Below, piece after piece: positions 36,671 to 50,500 of a stretch of DNA of 64,000 nt. The position numbers and the translations under genes were made by a program. This DNA is from Leptoclinus maculatus (taxonomy: Eukaryota; Chordata; Actinopteri; Perciformes; Stichaeidae). The notes beneath the pieces were generated by a model, which was given only the letters and a program-made list of their open reading frames with translations, ran no database searches and had not been told where the DNA came from. The stretch lies in assembly GCA_032191485.1 (NCBI GenBank), contig JAVDOI010000009.1, positions 23,082,343-23,146,342 of the forward strand. Reading direction: 5' to 3'. Numbering within the stretch: the first letter of the stretch is position 1; each line of letters starts with the position of its first letter.

Positions 36671-39600
36671 ATGAGCACCGGAGCGGGCATCGATTACAGC
36701 GTCTGGGATCACATCTATGTGTCCGACGACGAAGACGTGACCAATCCGTACGTGGACTCACCGAGCTTGTTCAGAATGAGACACCGGGTCAGCGGTAGTG
36801 AAGTAGTAGCCGTGCAGTTTGGAGTCTTATACCTGTTTTAGTTTTACCAGTAGAAGTGACTTACAGTGGTTTGCAGAAAGAGGGAGATGGAGAAGAAAGT
36901 GCTCAGTCACTATTGCTGTCACAACTATAAGACATTGTCACAATATCTATTTTGCTTCTTTCAAGAGAAATGAATCAGACACTCAGCCAAGCTAATATTA
37001 TCAGTTGATTTTAAATAGATATTTTGTTATGTCATACACGTCGGCTGATAAGTAACAAGAAAATGCAAAAGTTATATTTTGAGGTTAATTCTTGGTAATA
37101 ATAATAATAATAAGTTACGGTCCATTTACTAGCATTCTCCAGAGCTTACAACCATATTGCATTGACAGTGTCCTGGAAACTTGCCCTTTCCACAGCTTCC
37201 CACTGCATCTACCGGACATCATTATCCATAAATCTTTATCCGCTGATGAAGATCCATGAGATGCAGACTTGAAAGCTCTCGATAAAGCCAATATGTGGAC
37301 CTTGAGTTAAGATTATTTTGCCAAACTGTTCTGTGTCACCGTCAGTTTGTCGGTCAGACAGCACTGACGAGTTTATTCTTCAACAGTAAAATCATATTTA
37401 ATTTTAATAAGAAAAATAATATTGCCCGAAATAAAATTGTATCAGATTTTTGGGTCCCAATCCAACTGCGCTGCCATCAAATAATGAGGCATATTGTGGA
37501 GCTAGTGTGGCTGCTTAATGCATTGGTCAAGCTCAGTTTGTATGGCTCTGGTTCTGAGTAAATAATGAGCTTAGCTGGCGCCGAGCTGTCGCGTGACTAC
37601 TTAAGTGAAATGATTTGTGGTCTCCAGCATCCCCCCTGGTTTCCTTTGTCTATTTTCATTCCAGTATTTCTTAAATCTGTGGAGAATCAGAGCTCGCTCG
37701 TATGTAGGGAAACTTACAATAACAACTCTGGCTGATATGTTTGATATGTTAAACCCTTTGAACCTCAAATTTGGCCTTGCATGTGTTTTTTAACAAAATG
37801 AGGTTCAACAAGGCATTCTGATTTAAAGCCCTCAACATGTTTCATTGTCCAGCAACAGGCATTTATTTCCCAATATATATTTGAGACCCTTCTCCCACAT
37901 CAGGCACTGATTCATTATTGTTTTTAAATAAAAGATAGTCCTAACATTGCAAAATCTAGCTTCTGGGTAATAAGTTCGCTGTCATGTGCAGACCAGCAGA
38001 CCTCATTTTTTTTTTTTAGCCTCTTCTCCCTACCTGATCCCCTTCATCCTCTGTTCAACTTCCACCATCTGTGTCATGTGTTTGTTTTTTTATTTACTCT
38101 CCTCCACTCTGGGCTGCCACAACAGGCCCGGCTGGAGAGAATGGCTGAGTTTCAGCAGAGAGGAGAAGATCTGGAGTGCGGCGTATTGGAATGCAAGAGG
38201 CAGTTAGAGGAAGCGCAGGGACGACTTAAAGAGCTGGAGGAAGGACGGGGAGAGGGAGAGGAGGAGGATGAGGACAGAGACGCTGAGCTGAAGAAAGTCC
38301 AGGACGAGGTGAAAAAACTGAAGAAGGATGAAAAGTCGTTTGAGAAAATGATGAAAGAACACCGGCGAGAAGGAAAGAAACTGCCCTGGGATGTTGATAG
38401 TATCAGCAAAGAAGGTTTCAGCAAGGTACGGCGTGGCATCAGGGTCGCAAGATTTGCAAGATTTAGTGGGGAGTAGCCGGATTCATCTGTTGTCTTTATC
38501 TTGCGTTCTAGAGCGTACTCAACATAAAGCCTGTAACAAAGGAGGAAACGGAGGAGGCAAAGGTGGAGAAGCACAAGACCTTTGTGGAGAAGTACGCAAA
38601 GGAAATCAAACACTTTGGTATGCTTTTATTCTTGATGCGATTGTGTGCATTTGTTGTATTTGCCTTCCTGCTACCTCACACTGGCCCTTTTCTTTCAAAT
38701 GTGACCTTTCATGTTGTTGTTTTAACCCGCCCTTATTGTATTCTCTAGCCCCAACGTTTTCAAAGACTTTTCAGTCTATGAAGTCAATGTGTGTGACAAT
38801 TGGAACAAATGGCAAAGTCACAAAGAAATATTTTGTTTAATATATCATTGTAGTTAGCTCTTTGTTAGTGTGCATGAATTACATATTGCTTTTTATGTTG
38901 CATTGTGGGATACTTCAGAGTAACATTGGCAGTTGCAGAAGCAGTGTCCGATGTACTGTACACGTGTAGCCGAAGCTACTTTTCACCACCTTCTTGATGG
39001 GTATTGATAGTTTAAGTAAGCTTTAAATTTACATGTAACAGATTAAAATCCTTAAGTTAGTGCATGTAATAATCAAGTAGAAGTAGTATATGGGAAACAC
39101 AATAGTCAACACCGAACAATTATGGACACAAGGATAAATGTATAAATAGGTGGAAACCTTATGGTTAAACACGTTCATTGTATATTTTTGTGGCGTGTAG
39201 TGCCTTCAAGTGGGGGCTGTGTTTACTGTATTTATGACTTGGTAAGTCGTCAGTCAAGAAAGCTGCTAATTGATGAGCTCTAAAAATATGCTGGATCGAC
39301 AAACACAGACTCACCATTTTCTGAAAAAGGTCTATATGGCAACGTCCATTTTTATTGTTGGTCACCAAACAACTGTGTTCTCATGACCACATGACCGCAG
39401 AGCATATTTGACTTCCCGCGATAAAAGCACAACCACTGGAGTTCAGTTTGAACGTAGCCTTATGCTGGACTTGTTTGTCTGTGCACCAGGTATGACGCGG
39501 CGCTGGGAGGACAGTCAGAAGTATCTCTCAGACAACCCACATCTGGTGTGCGAAGAGACGGCTAGTTGCCTGGTTGTCATCTGTATTGACTTTGAGATAG

Positions 39601-41675
39601 ATGAGGTGAGTGCTGTGAGAATAGTGTGCGTGCATGTTAAAAAAACAACAACATCATCAGCCCTAAATCCTTGTAACTTCTCCATGCACTTGTAGAAACA
39701 TGCTCTGATGGAGCAGGTTGCCCACCAGGCCATCGTCATGCAGTTCATCTTGGATTCAGCTCGGACGCTTAAGGTCGACGCAAGAGGCTGCTTCAGACAA
39801 TTCTTTTCAAAGATCAAGGTCTGTAGTCAGCCAAACATCTGTTGCCTCTTTGTGTAGTCTTTTTCCACAGGAAAGGGGTTTTCTTTGGGGTGTATTTGGC
39901 CAATTAAGTGTTTTTTTCGGGTCCACGTCAGACTGCAGACAAGCCGTACCAAGACGCGTTCGACCACGAGCTGGAGTTGCTGAAGGAGCGGATCCGCAAC
40001 TGTGCGCAGATTCGTAAGGAGAGCGCTATGAAGGAGCTAGAGGAAGAAGACAGGCAGGAGAGACTCGGCCCAGGAGGTTTGGACCCCGTCGAGGTCTATA
40101 AATCACTACCAAAGGTAAACCATTCACACACACATGCAAGCATACGCAAAGCTCTGGTTATTTCAGGGAGACGTTCCTCACAGTGGTCAGCAGGTGTTTG
40201 TTTACATGTGGAATAACTAACTATTTATCTAATTTTGTCATTTATGTGTGTTTGTTTTTTTAAGACAACTAGATGATTATATAAACTAATTCTATAAATT
40301 AAACCGGGTTGGTAAGATCCAACCGGGTCTGTAAAATAGGAGGTTTCCACACTCCAATATTTTGTAAACGAGGATGTTCACTGTGAATTTATGTCAGTGA
40401 TACATGATATAACCTTGCACTTTAACTAAAAGAGTGGTTGTTTGGTCGCTCTACATCCCTCGAGGCTGTGAGGGAAAACATCAGGCCTTTCCGAGCGTCT
40501 CCCATTTTACCCAGTTTACATACCACATATTGATGTGGTATGTAAACTGGGTAAAATGGGACCACCATGTTTTGCTGCAGCGGCTCAAGTTGCAAGCCTG
40601 AAAAGTCAATACTGCAGATCAGTTCACCCCGTACAGGCTAGCATTAGCAACATGGCTGCAGGTTATTGTGTTCATTTAAAAAACGTATTCGAGAAACGTT
40701 AAAAGTTGACTTTGTTTACAGGATTGTTTAATAAGTGCACATGGAGCAAAGGTATGTAGTTTATACTAAGCAGCAGAAGGAAGATGTTTTCTTTACATCC
40801 TGTTTTGAGAAGATGTGTTTCAGAGTTCTCTTCCTGTTAATGGCTCCTGACCTGAGCTATTTTTAAAACATCTGTCTACTTTGACAGTCATGTAGTCGGT
40901 GCGAGCGACTACATTTTTTTCCACAGATTTCAAAAAGCGTTGTTTGTAGACTTTGAAGTCAGTGTTTGCTCAGTCTATTGATATGAACCGCGTTGCCATT
41001 TGGATAATCAGAGAAGTCAATACACAGCTGAGCAGAATGGACTCCACCAGTCAGTCATGAGCTCTGTGTGTGCAAGGTAAAGAGCAGTATTTACTTTCCT
41101 TGAGATTACACATTTTTTCAGCTTCTCCTTAGTGACATACATTTTTCATTAAGTAAAATTAGATCCCAAAAAAGAGTACTGAAACATGAATTTGATATTT
41201 TGGATGACGGGTTTGCGTAAAAGTGATAATCTTCGAGCATTTTTCTCCTAAACTCACTCAGTTTTCAGTGCTGAGACATCAATCTGCAGTCGTCAATTCA
41301 GCACGGTATGTTTATTGGACCTTTCTACCATTCTAGGAGATACAGAAGAGCTTTGATGAGAAGAACATTCAGATGCTGCAGGAAGCTATCAACAAACTGG
41401 ACCTGGACGTGAGTGTGTTTGTGACTGAGCATCGCCCTAAAATCGTATTTCCAGTCAATCAAAACAATCTAAAGAAGGACCAGAAGGTGTCTTTGATTGG
41501 CACAAAATATATCTGTTCATTTGTTCTGTGTGTTGAACTGGTGTCGCTCTGTTTCTCCCTCCAGGAGGGAAAACGCCACCTCCAGAGGTGCATAGACTCT
41601 GGACTGTGGGTCCCTGATTCACTGGAGGGTGACGAAGAGGAAGAGGAAGAAGCGGATGAGGAAGACGATTCATAA
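36671..41675 (+). CDS. cdc37: Hsp90 co-chaperone Cdc37 (8 exons, 375 residues)
   Basis: Cytosolic co-chaperone that delivers protein kinases to Hsp90. Exons: 36671-36787, 38126-38425, 38512-38617, 39490-39605, 39696-39818, 39932-40114, 41337-41408, 41565-41675; phases agree, TAA at 41673. The N-terminus has the family signature DYSVWDHIYVSDDED with the CK2-target serine. A charged coiled coil follows in exon 2. The middle domain has KHKTFVEKYAKEIKHFGM, RRWEDSQKYLSDNPHLVCEE, KHALMEQVAHQAIVMQFIL and CFRQFFSKIKTAD. LGPGGLDPVEVYKSLP and QRCIDSGLWVPDS follow, and the protein ends in an acidic tail. Length is close to human (378). The start adds a few residues (MSTGAGI) before DYSVW, and SLFRMRHR has Met where I recall a conserved Trp, so a divergent paralogue is possible. 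Introns 36788-38125 and 40115-41336 hold no gene; the latter contains a perfect hairpin. Confidence 0.95.
40501..40560. repeat. Perfect 60-bp hairpin: 28-bp inverted repeat with 4-nt loop
   Basis: CCCATTTTACCCAGTTTACA plus TACCACAT is followed by the loop ATTG and then the exact reverse complement. It lies in the cdc37 intron between exons 6 and 7. No target duplication or element ends are evident around it. Confidence 0.95.
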
Positions 41676-44600
41676 GAGAAGAGTGCACATTCTTTGTTAG
41701 TTGACAAAGTAATGCGTTATACATGCAACATAATATACACATATACATATTTAATAAGCATATGGACTAAACCACCATGTGATATTTTAATTTTAAAAAC
41801 AGGGAGTACGGGATATGAAGTTTTTAGACAAAAGCACTTTTACTTTTTTCCCTTTTCATTTTAAGTTGCTTTGGTGCAACCAACTAAAAAAAAAAAATGA
41901 CTCAGTGGCACATATTGTCATATGCCATTACAGTTGGCCGCTGTGTCTTTATTAAATGATCTCTTCACACCTTTGTCGAGTGAAGACTGCAGCTTGAAAG
42001 ATCACTTAAAATACAAGCATCTTGTCTTATGAGAGTGACACAGACATCGGCTTACAACCTTTGACATCAACAACTCGGATACATCTAAAACAAATCATCC
42101 AGATGTCATAGTTTCCTTGTTGTCCTACTGCGGTCAACAGCGCCATCTCCAGTCTGTTTGAGGACAGAACGCCCATAAACTACATCACAGGCCTGCATGA
42201 TGTAGTTTCCTCACTTAACTTTTTGCGATTTGGCAACCAAATTAAATAGAATGTTCGATTTAATCAAAACCTCAGTTGTCCCTTGCAATACATTCTGAAT
42301 ATTACAGTTGTGGCGCTTTGGTGGACAAAATAACAAACATCGTACGAAAGAATGCAAAAAAGTCCTGCATGAATATGAATTAGGTGAACTTGGATGAAGT
42401 TAGCTTTTCATTCAGACTGTCTGAGGTCAACTAGAAAGTGACGTGTAGTATTTTCTTGATCCTAGGCCACTTGTTTGGAAGGTTTCTCAGGTCTGACTTG
42501 TGTTCCAATTAAGTTCAACCTTCTTTGTGAAAACCTATAAAGGAGGCAGGCAAAACTTGACTCTGGCCTGGTCCTCCGATTACCGATATTGATGTCCCAA
42601 TACGCTGTCGAACACTATAACAGAAACTAGTTTTTCCAATCCAAACCTACCGAAAACTGCACTATACGTGTCGTAAATAATAAAATGTCTATATTGTAGC
42701 ACTTTATGACATAAAAATAGCAAACAGAACCATAACCTTGGCATAGTCCACTTATATTATGCTGTACAAACTATACAAAAACTGAGGTACGTGTGTAATA
42801 ATATAAATAATTGCTTAAACGGCTCTTCCACTTTTGCTGTTTTGAGTTTGTATTGTTGGTTTGGTAGGAACTACAGCGAGGGAACTATCAGCCGATATTT
42901 GCTTATTGCAGATATACAGGTATAGCTGGCATATATACAGCTATATGCCAGCCGATACGTATCAAGATATTGTTTTAGATCATTTATGTAGAAAAATAAA
43001 CTCGTATGTCATTATCACGTTGTTGTCACTCTCAAATATCAATGCTGGTATCTACCTCAACAATCTATTATAGGTTGTAAACCTGTCAAGATTCTGTTCA
43101 ATTGGATTTCGTTCGTAATCACAAAGCACAACATCGCTTTGCAAATGTAGGTATAACTTGATAACTAGTTTTATTAAGCTGGAACTAGAGAATATTTGAC
43201 ATTTCTGTGTGTCAAATGACTGAAAGTGGAGGAAAAGATGTGAAGATGGTTTGAAGCGTCTGTCCAACTGAGTGCAAGTCCAAGTTAAATAGTTTGTATC
43301 CATGTTTGTGATGTACGTTTTCACAATACCTAAAAGTGTGTGTGTGTCCGTGTAATCAGTTGTATTGTGTGTTTACATGTGTAGATGTGAGACTTTGTTT
43401 TTTTAATTTGTGTAGAACTTGTACAATAAACCAGGCTTCCTTTGTGTTGCTCACGAACTGTTTGTTCATTTGTTGACTCCTCTAGTTGCTGTGAATCCTG
43501 ACTCATATTCTGCCATCCTTCTCTTTCTCTCTCTCACTTGCATAATGAATTGCTCAGCCGCTCTCCCTCGCTCGCTCTCCGTCATAATTAATCGCTGGGT
43601 TTGACTTAGTGGTCTGTGCAGGGTTTTTTGTTGAGGCAAAGCTTCTTTGTGCAGTCACTTTTGTAAATGGAAAACAATCAGCGCAGGCCCGAGGCATAAA
43701 TCAAATCTAGCTAATGCCTATAAATGCCGAGACAGAACCACAATAGCTTCATGCGGAGCTACTCAGGTGTGTTTGTTTGTATGTTTAGATCAATGTGTGG
43801 TTGTTATTGTCACATCAGGTGATATGTGACTGTTGTACTAATTTGGCATTGAACAGGAACAAAGGAACAGGTTTCCTCTCTGAATGGTAGCTGTGCTCAT
43901 CTGATGCTGACATTTTGTGTTTAACAGCATCCGTAGAGAAACAATTACTACTCAATTGATGGACTGAAATGTAATCTCCAACTATTTTGGTAATTAATTA
44001 ATCGTTTTAACTCATTTATTAAATAAAAAAAATGACATATCTTGTTCTAGCTCCTCAAATCAGAGGAATTGCTTCCTTTTAAGTTGGATCTGTTCAGGGG
44101 GGAAAACAAGCAATTTGAAGAATTCACTTTGGGCAATGGAAAGTAATGATTGTCATTTTCACTATTTTCTGACACTTTATTTTGTCAATGAAGTGATTCA
44201 CTGTTTGGTCTATAATCGGATGATTAATTGATAATTAAACAAGCATTAGTTGCAGCCTCGTTTGTCATAAATGGAGTAGGCTACCTTCATTAGGGTGTTG
44301 CCTAAACACAAAAGCTTGTTGCTCTGCAGCTTTGGGTTCTACCTCAGTGTCCATGAACACATTTATTCCACAATGTTCAAGATAAAAACAAACAAAAAAG
44401 AAAAGCATGAATCCCGTTCTGGGGTTTGAAATGTATCGAATGAATGTAAAATGGCACGCGAGGAGGGGAAAGAGAGAGTAACAGGATGCATGAATCCTTT
44501 ATTGTGATTTTCCAATAAAAATCTGCTCTGCGTGAGTGTAATGGAGAGAAATGACGCCTGACTATTGAAGCAGACAATCGGCGTGTGTCATTGCGAGGGT
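41676..44600. other. cdc37 3' flank and gap before the PDE4 gene
   Basis: No coding exon supported. Possible cdc37 polyadenylation signals are ATTAAA at 41951, AATAAA at 42679 and AATAAA near 43423; I cannot choose between them. An 11-bp inverted repeat, GCTGGCATATA with its complement, lies at about 42924-42951. Nothing else is recognisable. Confidence 0.55.
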
Positions 44601-44639
44601 ACCAAAAGGTAGGGGTACCGATGGAGAGAGGAGGAGCGG

Positions 44640-44982
44640 AGGATGTCGTATGGGATTAATGGACACACTGTGCGGGAGGAGGGAGGGGAGATGGGCTTCT
44701 CCACGGAGGCGGCTGTGGTGGTGGTGGTGCTGGTGGTGGTGGTGGGGGGTGACTGGGGGAGACCACTGTGGCAGGGGAGAGGGAGAGGAGTGGCAGGGAG
44801 GGAGGGAGGGAGGCTGGTGAAGCCGCGGATATTCATGAGGACGCCGAGTGTTTTTTTTTTCCCTCGCCGTGGTGGTGACACACTGCTAGTCTGCAGAGAG
44901 ACGGAGGGAGCGGGGGGGGGGAGGACAGACGGGTGAAAAGCAAGACGGGGCCCATCTTGCCATTGATCTTGAGGCGATCAAG
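44640..44982 (+). promoter_or_regulatory. GC-rich probable promoter and 5' noncoding exon of the PDE4 gene
   Basis: G-rich, CpG-containing stretch (GGTGGT and GGGAGGGA runs) ending in AAG|GTGAGT at 44982/44983, a strong donor. The next acceptor is at 46033-46034. It fits a 5' noncoding exon of a long PDE4 isoform; its start is unknown and transcript support is lacking. Confidence 0.4.
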
Positions 44983-45026
44983 GTGAGTGTGTTTTTATTC
45001 TTAAATGCTGCGGCTTGACTGTGTGT

Positions 45027-45142
45027 GTTTGCGCGCGCGCGTGTGTGTGTGTGCGTCCGTCTGACACATATATCTTGCAGTGCGTGTGCAGACAGGCATG
45101 ACGGCAGGGCTATCCTCATGTGTGCATGGTTTCATTGTGTCT

Positions 45143-45214
<72 letters not shown>

Positions 45215-45319
45215 GGTGTTTTGTAACAGAATAGCAGGCTGGTAGTTGAGCTGCATATTGATGCATTGCTGCTTGGTTTTATAAGCTGCTTTATGGAGGT
45301 GGTACTGGTGGAAGCCATG

Positions 45320-45350
<31 letters not shown>

Positions 45351-45355
45351 TGTGT
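45027..45355. repeat. (GT)n, (TA)n and (GT)n microsatellites
   Basis: GCGC/GTGT run at about 45031-45054, an uninterrupted TA run of about 30 units at 45149-45210, and GT/GCGT units at about 45320-45355, all in the first PDE4 intron. Confidence 0.9.
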
Positions 45356-46034
45356 GCTCAAATTTGTCATTGTCTGTGCATATATATGTCACTGTGTCAC
45401 TGCATTTGTTGATTTCTCCACACGCAGCCTTTTTCCCCCCTTCTTTCTTCTTCACAAGGTGAATCTGTGCAGCCTGCTGGTGTGAGAGTGCTTTCATTGA
45501 GTGGGAGTGTTCTCCATGACCCCTGGTAAAAAGTCGTCCCCAACACTCTGTGTACCAGCTCGATCGGAAGCACTCTGATATGCTGAATCTGTCCTATCCA
45601 ATGGAATTAGGTCATCTCGGACTGCTTTGAGTAATTATATAACATCAGAGAGCTCTGGTGTTGCAGTGTCTGCTCAGAATTAGCCTCACTGGGTAGGACT
45701 CCTGCAGCGCCACAATAGCCAACATGTGTCGCCAGGGCAGCCTCCCTTCATTAGTCGACCAATCGTTTGTTTGGATATTAGTCAATAATGTGATTAGTTT
45801 TTTCCCTAGATGATCCTTGTATTGTGGAAAACAATGGGCAGTCAAATCCAAATATACCTCCAAGCTTACTAAAAGAGTATGTTATGTATGGGGAAAGGAT
45901 TTTCTCATATTTGATGATTCATCAGATGAATTAATTAACTGAAAGCAGGACAGCGAAATCTAAGAGAGGGAAGATGACTCAAAAACAGAGAGAATTAGCT
46001 TGCTCGTTAACTCTTCATATCTGTTTTCTTACAG

Positions 46035-47281
46035 GGGAATCTACAAGCTGAGACATATTCAAGGATGGATCCCGGCATATCACACCTGGAGTTTTGACAT
46101 CTGGACCACTCAGATGAGCCAATCATATCTAACACCTCTCCCCATGCAGAATGTGGATCCGACCGACCGGTCAGACATTGGGAAGCTGATCTGAGACGGG
46201 AGAGACTCCGTGCAAATCCTCCCACAGGCTGGATCTGGATTATTGATTGTTGCATTCATGTGGGATCAGGTTTGCAACTGGGAAATGTCATGCGAACAAT
46301 TCTCCAAGTCGGATAAACATTTAAGAAAACTTGGGAAAAGGTTTTCATCAGCAGTGACGTCCCATTGGCTCGTCTGGCCAAAGCAAGACGACATGAAGGG
46401 GGACATATTTTTTCCCAGAAACTCGTAGTTTACACTAACATGGAGTGAGAATATTCATCTAGATTTTTCTTTTCTTCCACCTTTGGCTTTTTGGGAAAAT
46501 CAAAAAACGACAACAGATCAAAACGAAGGCCGTCCACCTCAGACTGAACCTGGAATCTCTGAGGGGCATTTAAATGCACCGTTAGCATTTAACGGCAGGT
46601 TGGACCCCTGGTTTCAGCCATCTGGAGACGGAGGTGTGGAGAGAGCGCGAGCGAGGTGGTTGGCTGGCCGAGTCAGCTCCGATGGGGGCCGGTTGTGACC
46701 CGGTCTGACCCCGGTTTGACCTTGCAGTGACCTTTGACCTCTCCGGTCCTGGCTCTCCACCTGCTCTGCTGCCTGGGTTCCGGAACGCTCCGCCCTGGGG
46801 CCCAGAACGAGCCAATCAGGATGAAGAAGAGCCGCAGCGTGCTGTCTGTGACTGGAGAAGAGGTGAGAATAACAAACAAACCTCCAGAAAATCAACTAAC
46901 TTTGTCTCTTGTTCCAATGAGAGTAGATAAAAGGCAGAGCAGTCCGGTCACACCGGACTGTGTGTGTGTGTGTTTTCTTGAACGCTTACTATGACACACA
47001 AACCTCGTGACTTTCACACATCTATCCAAGGCTCCCTTTGTTCTTGTTGTCAAGGTCTGTGGACGCACTCAGAAGTCAGAGTGGACAGTTTGTCCTCCCC
47101 CGCCTCCATTTACATGGTGTGAACCACTCAGTCCGTCATAGTCCTGTATGTAAATGAGCCCCAGCTAAATGAAGGCTCTATGGAAATCAGCTATTTTTTT
47201 TTAGGGCTGAAGGACATAATACCATCTGCAAATATTCAAGCGCTCTTTTATTGATTAGGATGAGGAGCAAGTGCCTATACC

Positions 47282-47321
<40 letters not shown>

Positions 47322-47500
47322 ATGTGTGTGTGTGGTTGCGAGCATCTTTCCACATCTGGGTCTGGACGACATCAAACACAGCATGCAAGCAACACGGCAC
47401 TGTTGCCTAGCAACTGCTACCATTCCCCCAGTGTTTTGTTGCTACGGTACTGCAGTGCAGATCAGCCTCCAAGAGCTCAGTCTGTAGAGGCCTTATCCCA

Positions 47501-47550
<50 letters not shown>

Positions 47551-50500
47551 CACATACATGTAAACACACGCATACATTGCTGATTTATAGTCTGTGTTTT
47601 TGTGTAGTTTCTTCACTCATCAGTATTTGAATATGTAACCATGGTTTGGTGAATGTGCTTAAATGACAACTGCACGGACCAACTTTCCTTTTTATTGCTG
47701 ACTCTGAATTTATGTTTTTTTTTTTTTTTTTTTGTCTCTCTGCTTCCATCGGCTGCTCTCCCCCTCTGTCTCACAGGGTAAAGACTCAGATATAGCAGGT
47801 GCTGGGGAGAAGGCGGAGTCATCGCGCTACAGTCGATCTTATACGTCCGGAGCCACACTTGGGGCTGAGCTACGCAGAGGGAGGAGCAGAAGACTCTCAT
47901 CTAGTCTCCAGGTAAACAAAGCATTGGTGCATTAACCTGCATGGGACCAGTATTAACCCCCCTCCCTCATGTAAACATTATATTAAATGACCATACTCTT
48001 TGATTTGGCATGTTTTTGGCCCGTTTAACTACAAACTATATAAACAAGCTAGACAGCATAATACTGTGTTTTAGGATGTTTATGTGTTGTTTGTGTTAGC
48101 TTATTGTTTTGGTTTTTACGTCCTGCAACATTACTGATAAAATCCACTGTAAACTGACTGCCGAGCACCAGAGGGCTAAGAGACAGCAACAGTTAGCAAC
48201 TAGCTGTTGAACATAGTCGAGCCTTTAGCCTCTAAAAAGTCAAAAAGTTATCGCAGGTGTTGATATAGAGCAAAACACAGCTAAAATACTACTTATTTGA
48301 CACAACACAACTCCAAATAAATGTTCCTCCTGGTCTGCTGGATGTGTAAATAAGCAGCTAATTTGCCAACAAGTTTGCCAAATCAAATTAAAAAGTGATA
48401 TTATTATCATTGAGGTGTTAACAGCTTGTTTCGGCCCCAAATTACCAAAACAATCTGACTAATTAAGCTAATTGTATTTCTGTTGCACTTAAAACATCAT
48501 GGCTGCCCAGAAGGACAGTAAAAATACATTCAAATCAAATGGTCAGCAAAATTGTTAAGTATTGATTGCACTGAAAGGTATTGAATGATTTGTGGTTAAT
48601 TTTGTTAACTATAAGAAACTTAAACGCACTTCTTGCACAGATCTGCAGGTCATCAGTTACCTGTTTCCCCAGCCTTTAACATAAGAGAGATAGAGTGGAC
48701 ACATTGTGCCGTACACCTGCAAACTGGTGACTACTATCATATACTAACCCTTCCTTCTAACTCTACAGGTACCCTGCTGGCTCCGCCCTCGAGACCGCAC
48801 GCGTTCACCTGAGGTCCTGAGCAACGTATCGCGTCCAACAACCCTTCCCCTCCACATCCCGCCACGCATCTCCATCACACAAGCAGACGCTGACGGGTAC
48901 ACACACACACACACACACAAACCTTTGATTTACTCCTCGCACAAAGCTTTTTCTAGATGCTCACTTTTCCTCCTCTCCTCGTGATGCAGTTACGAAGCAG
49001 AAAATGGCGTGTCACCAGGTCACACCCCTCTGGGTTCGCAGAGTCCAGGCCTCACCCTGCACACCTTTCCCCAAGGTCAGAGAAGGGAGTCCTTCCTCTA
49101 CCGTTCAGACTCGGACTACGACATGTCGCCCAAGACGGCCTCGCGTAACTCGTCCCTCGCCAGCGAAGGGTGAGCCTCAGGGACAAAGACAAAAACTATG
49201 AGTTAATAGGGGGATAGAGTGTGTGTGGTTGTTGAAAAATCATCCCTGCTTCCGCTCTTATTTTCAACTCTCTCAGGCACACAGGAGAGGACTTCATCGT
49301 CACACCTTTTGCTCAAGTGAGTAATAAATAAATCATTGTGTAAAATGTTTCATGATGGTTCCGCTTCTCCCAAATAGTATCTCAGCCATCATTTTGACCT
49401 GTTGAAAAATGGTTAAATTAGCATGTTGAGGAATTGAAAGCAGTGTGTGCATTCATCATTTCTAAAAGCAACCATTAGGATATATATATATTTCTCTGAA
49501 TATTTGTTATTATTATTATTTAGGTATTGGCCAGTCTGCGATCAGTGCGGAGCAACTTCACCATTCTTGCCAACGTCTCCACAACACCAGTCAAGTCAGT
49601 ACGAACTCATTGTCCTGCAATGTCCCATTATGGTCGTATGTTGGCATTTGTGTAACCAGTTCAGACTGAACAACAATCTACTTTACTACAGTATATGACA
49701 CATTAATATAAAGCTACTTGTCATTATAAGCACGCATCTCATGTCACACTCATACACTCATTTTGTGACTACAGTAACATCTTTAAATAATTAGAAACAG
49801 TAGTCATGCAGTACTTGAGCATTGGTTTTCAACTTTATTAGCACGTGACCACCAAACCCAAACCCTGCATTAGGAGAGAGAGAGAGACTTTCATGCTGTA
49901 TCATTTATGTTCCCAATGTTAGATTCAATTCAATACAGCTTTATTACGAAATTGTACTCAGCAGCTCGTCAGATCAACAGATACACACAGGACAAAGGAG
50001 AAGAAAGAAAACTAAAAACAATCTATAAGCTTAAAAACTATATGTGGAATCGGTATTATATAACTATAAATATCTCTAAAAACGAAAAATCTAAAACATG
50101 CAGATATTTAGACTCGAGTCACAAATTGGATGACTTTAGAATCAAATAGACAAAATAAAAAAAAAACTTGCAACTCAACTTGGACTTTAAGCCTTTCGAC
50201 TTAAAAATCTTTAAACCTTCCTCCAAGCCCAAAAGTATTTAAACAGTGTGACATTTGACAAATGATTCCCAAGATCTTTTTTTATGGTTCAGTTGAGTCA
50301 CTGTCACTTGTCTTGACTTGTGACTTGACTTGACTTGTGACTTGACTTGTGACTTGACTTGTGACTTGACTTGTGACTTGACTTGTGACTTGACTTGTGA
50401 CTTGTCAGTCTTGACTTGTGACTTGACTTGTGACTTGACAATCTTGACTTTGGACTTTACTTGGGACTTGTCAGTCTTGACGTGGGACTTGACTTGTGAC

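Noticed and set aside
44643..44936. 97-residue plus-strand ORF in the GC-rich region before the PDE4 gene
   Set aside because: Composition follows GGT/GGA simple repeats. There is no similarity or phase link to the PDE4 exons, so a noncoding first exon is simpler.
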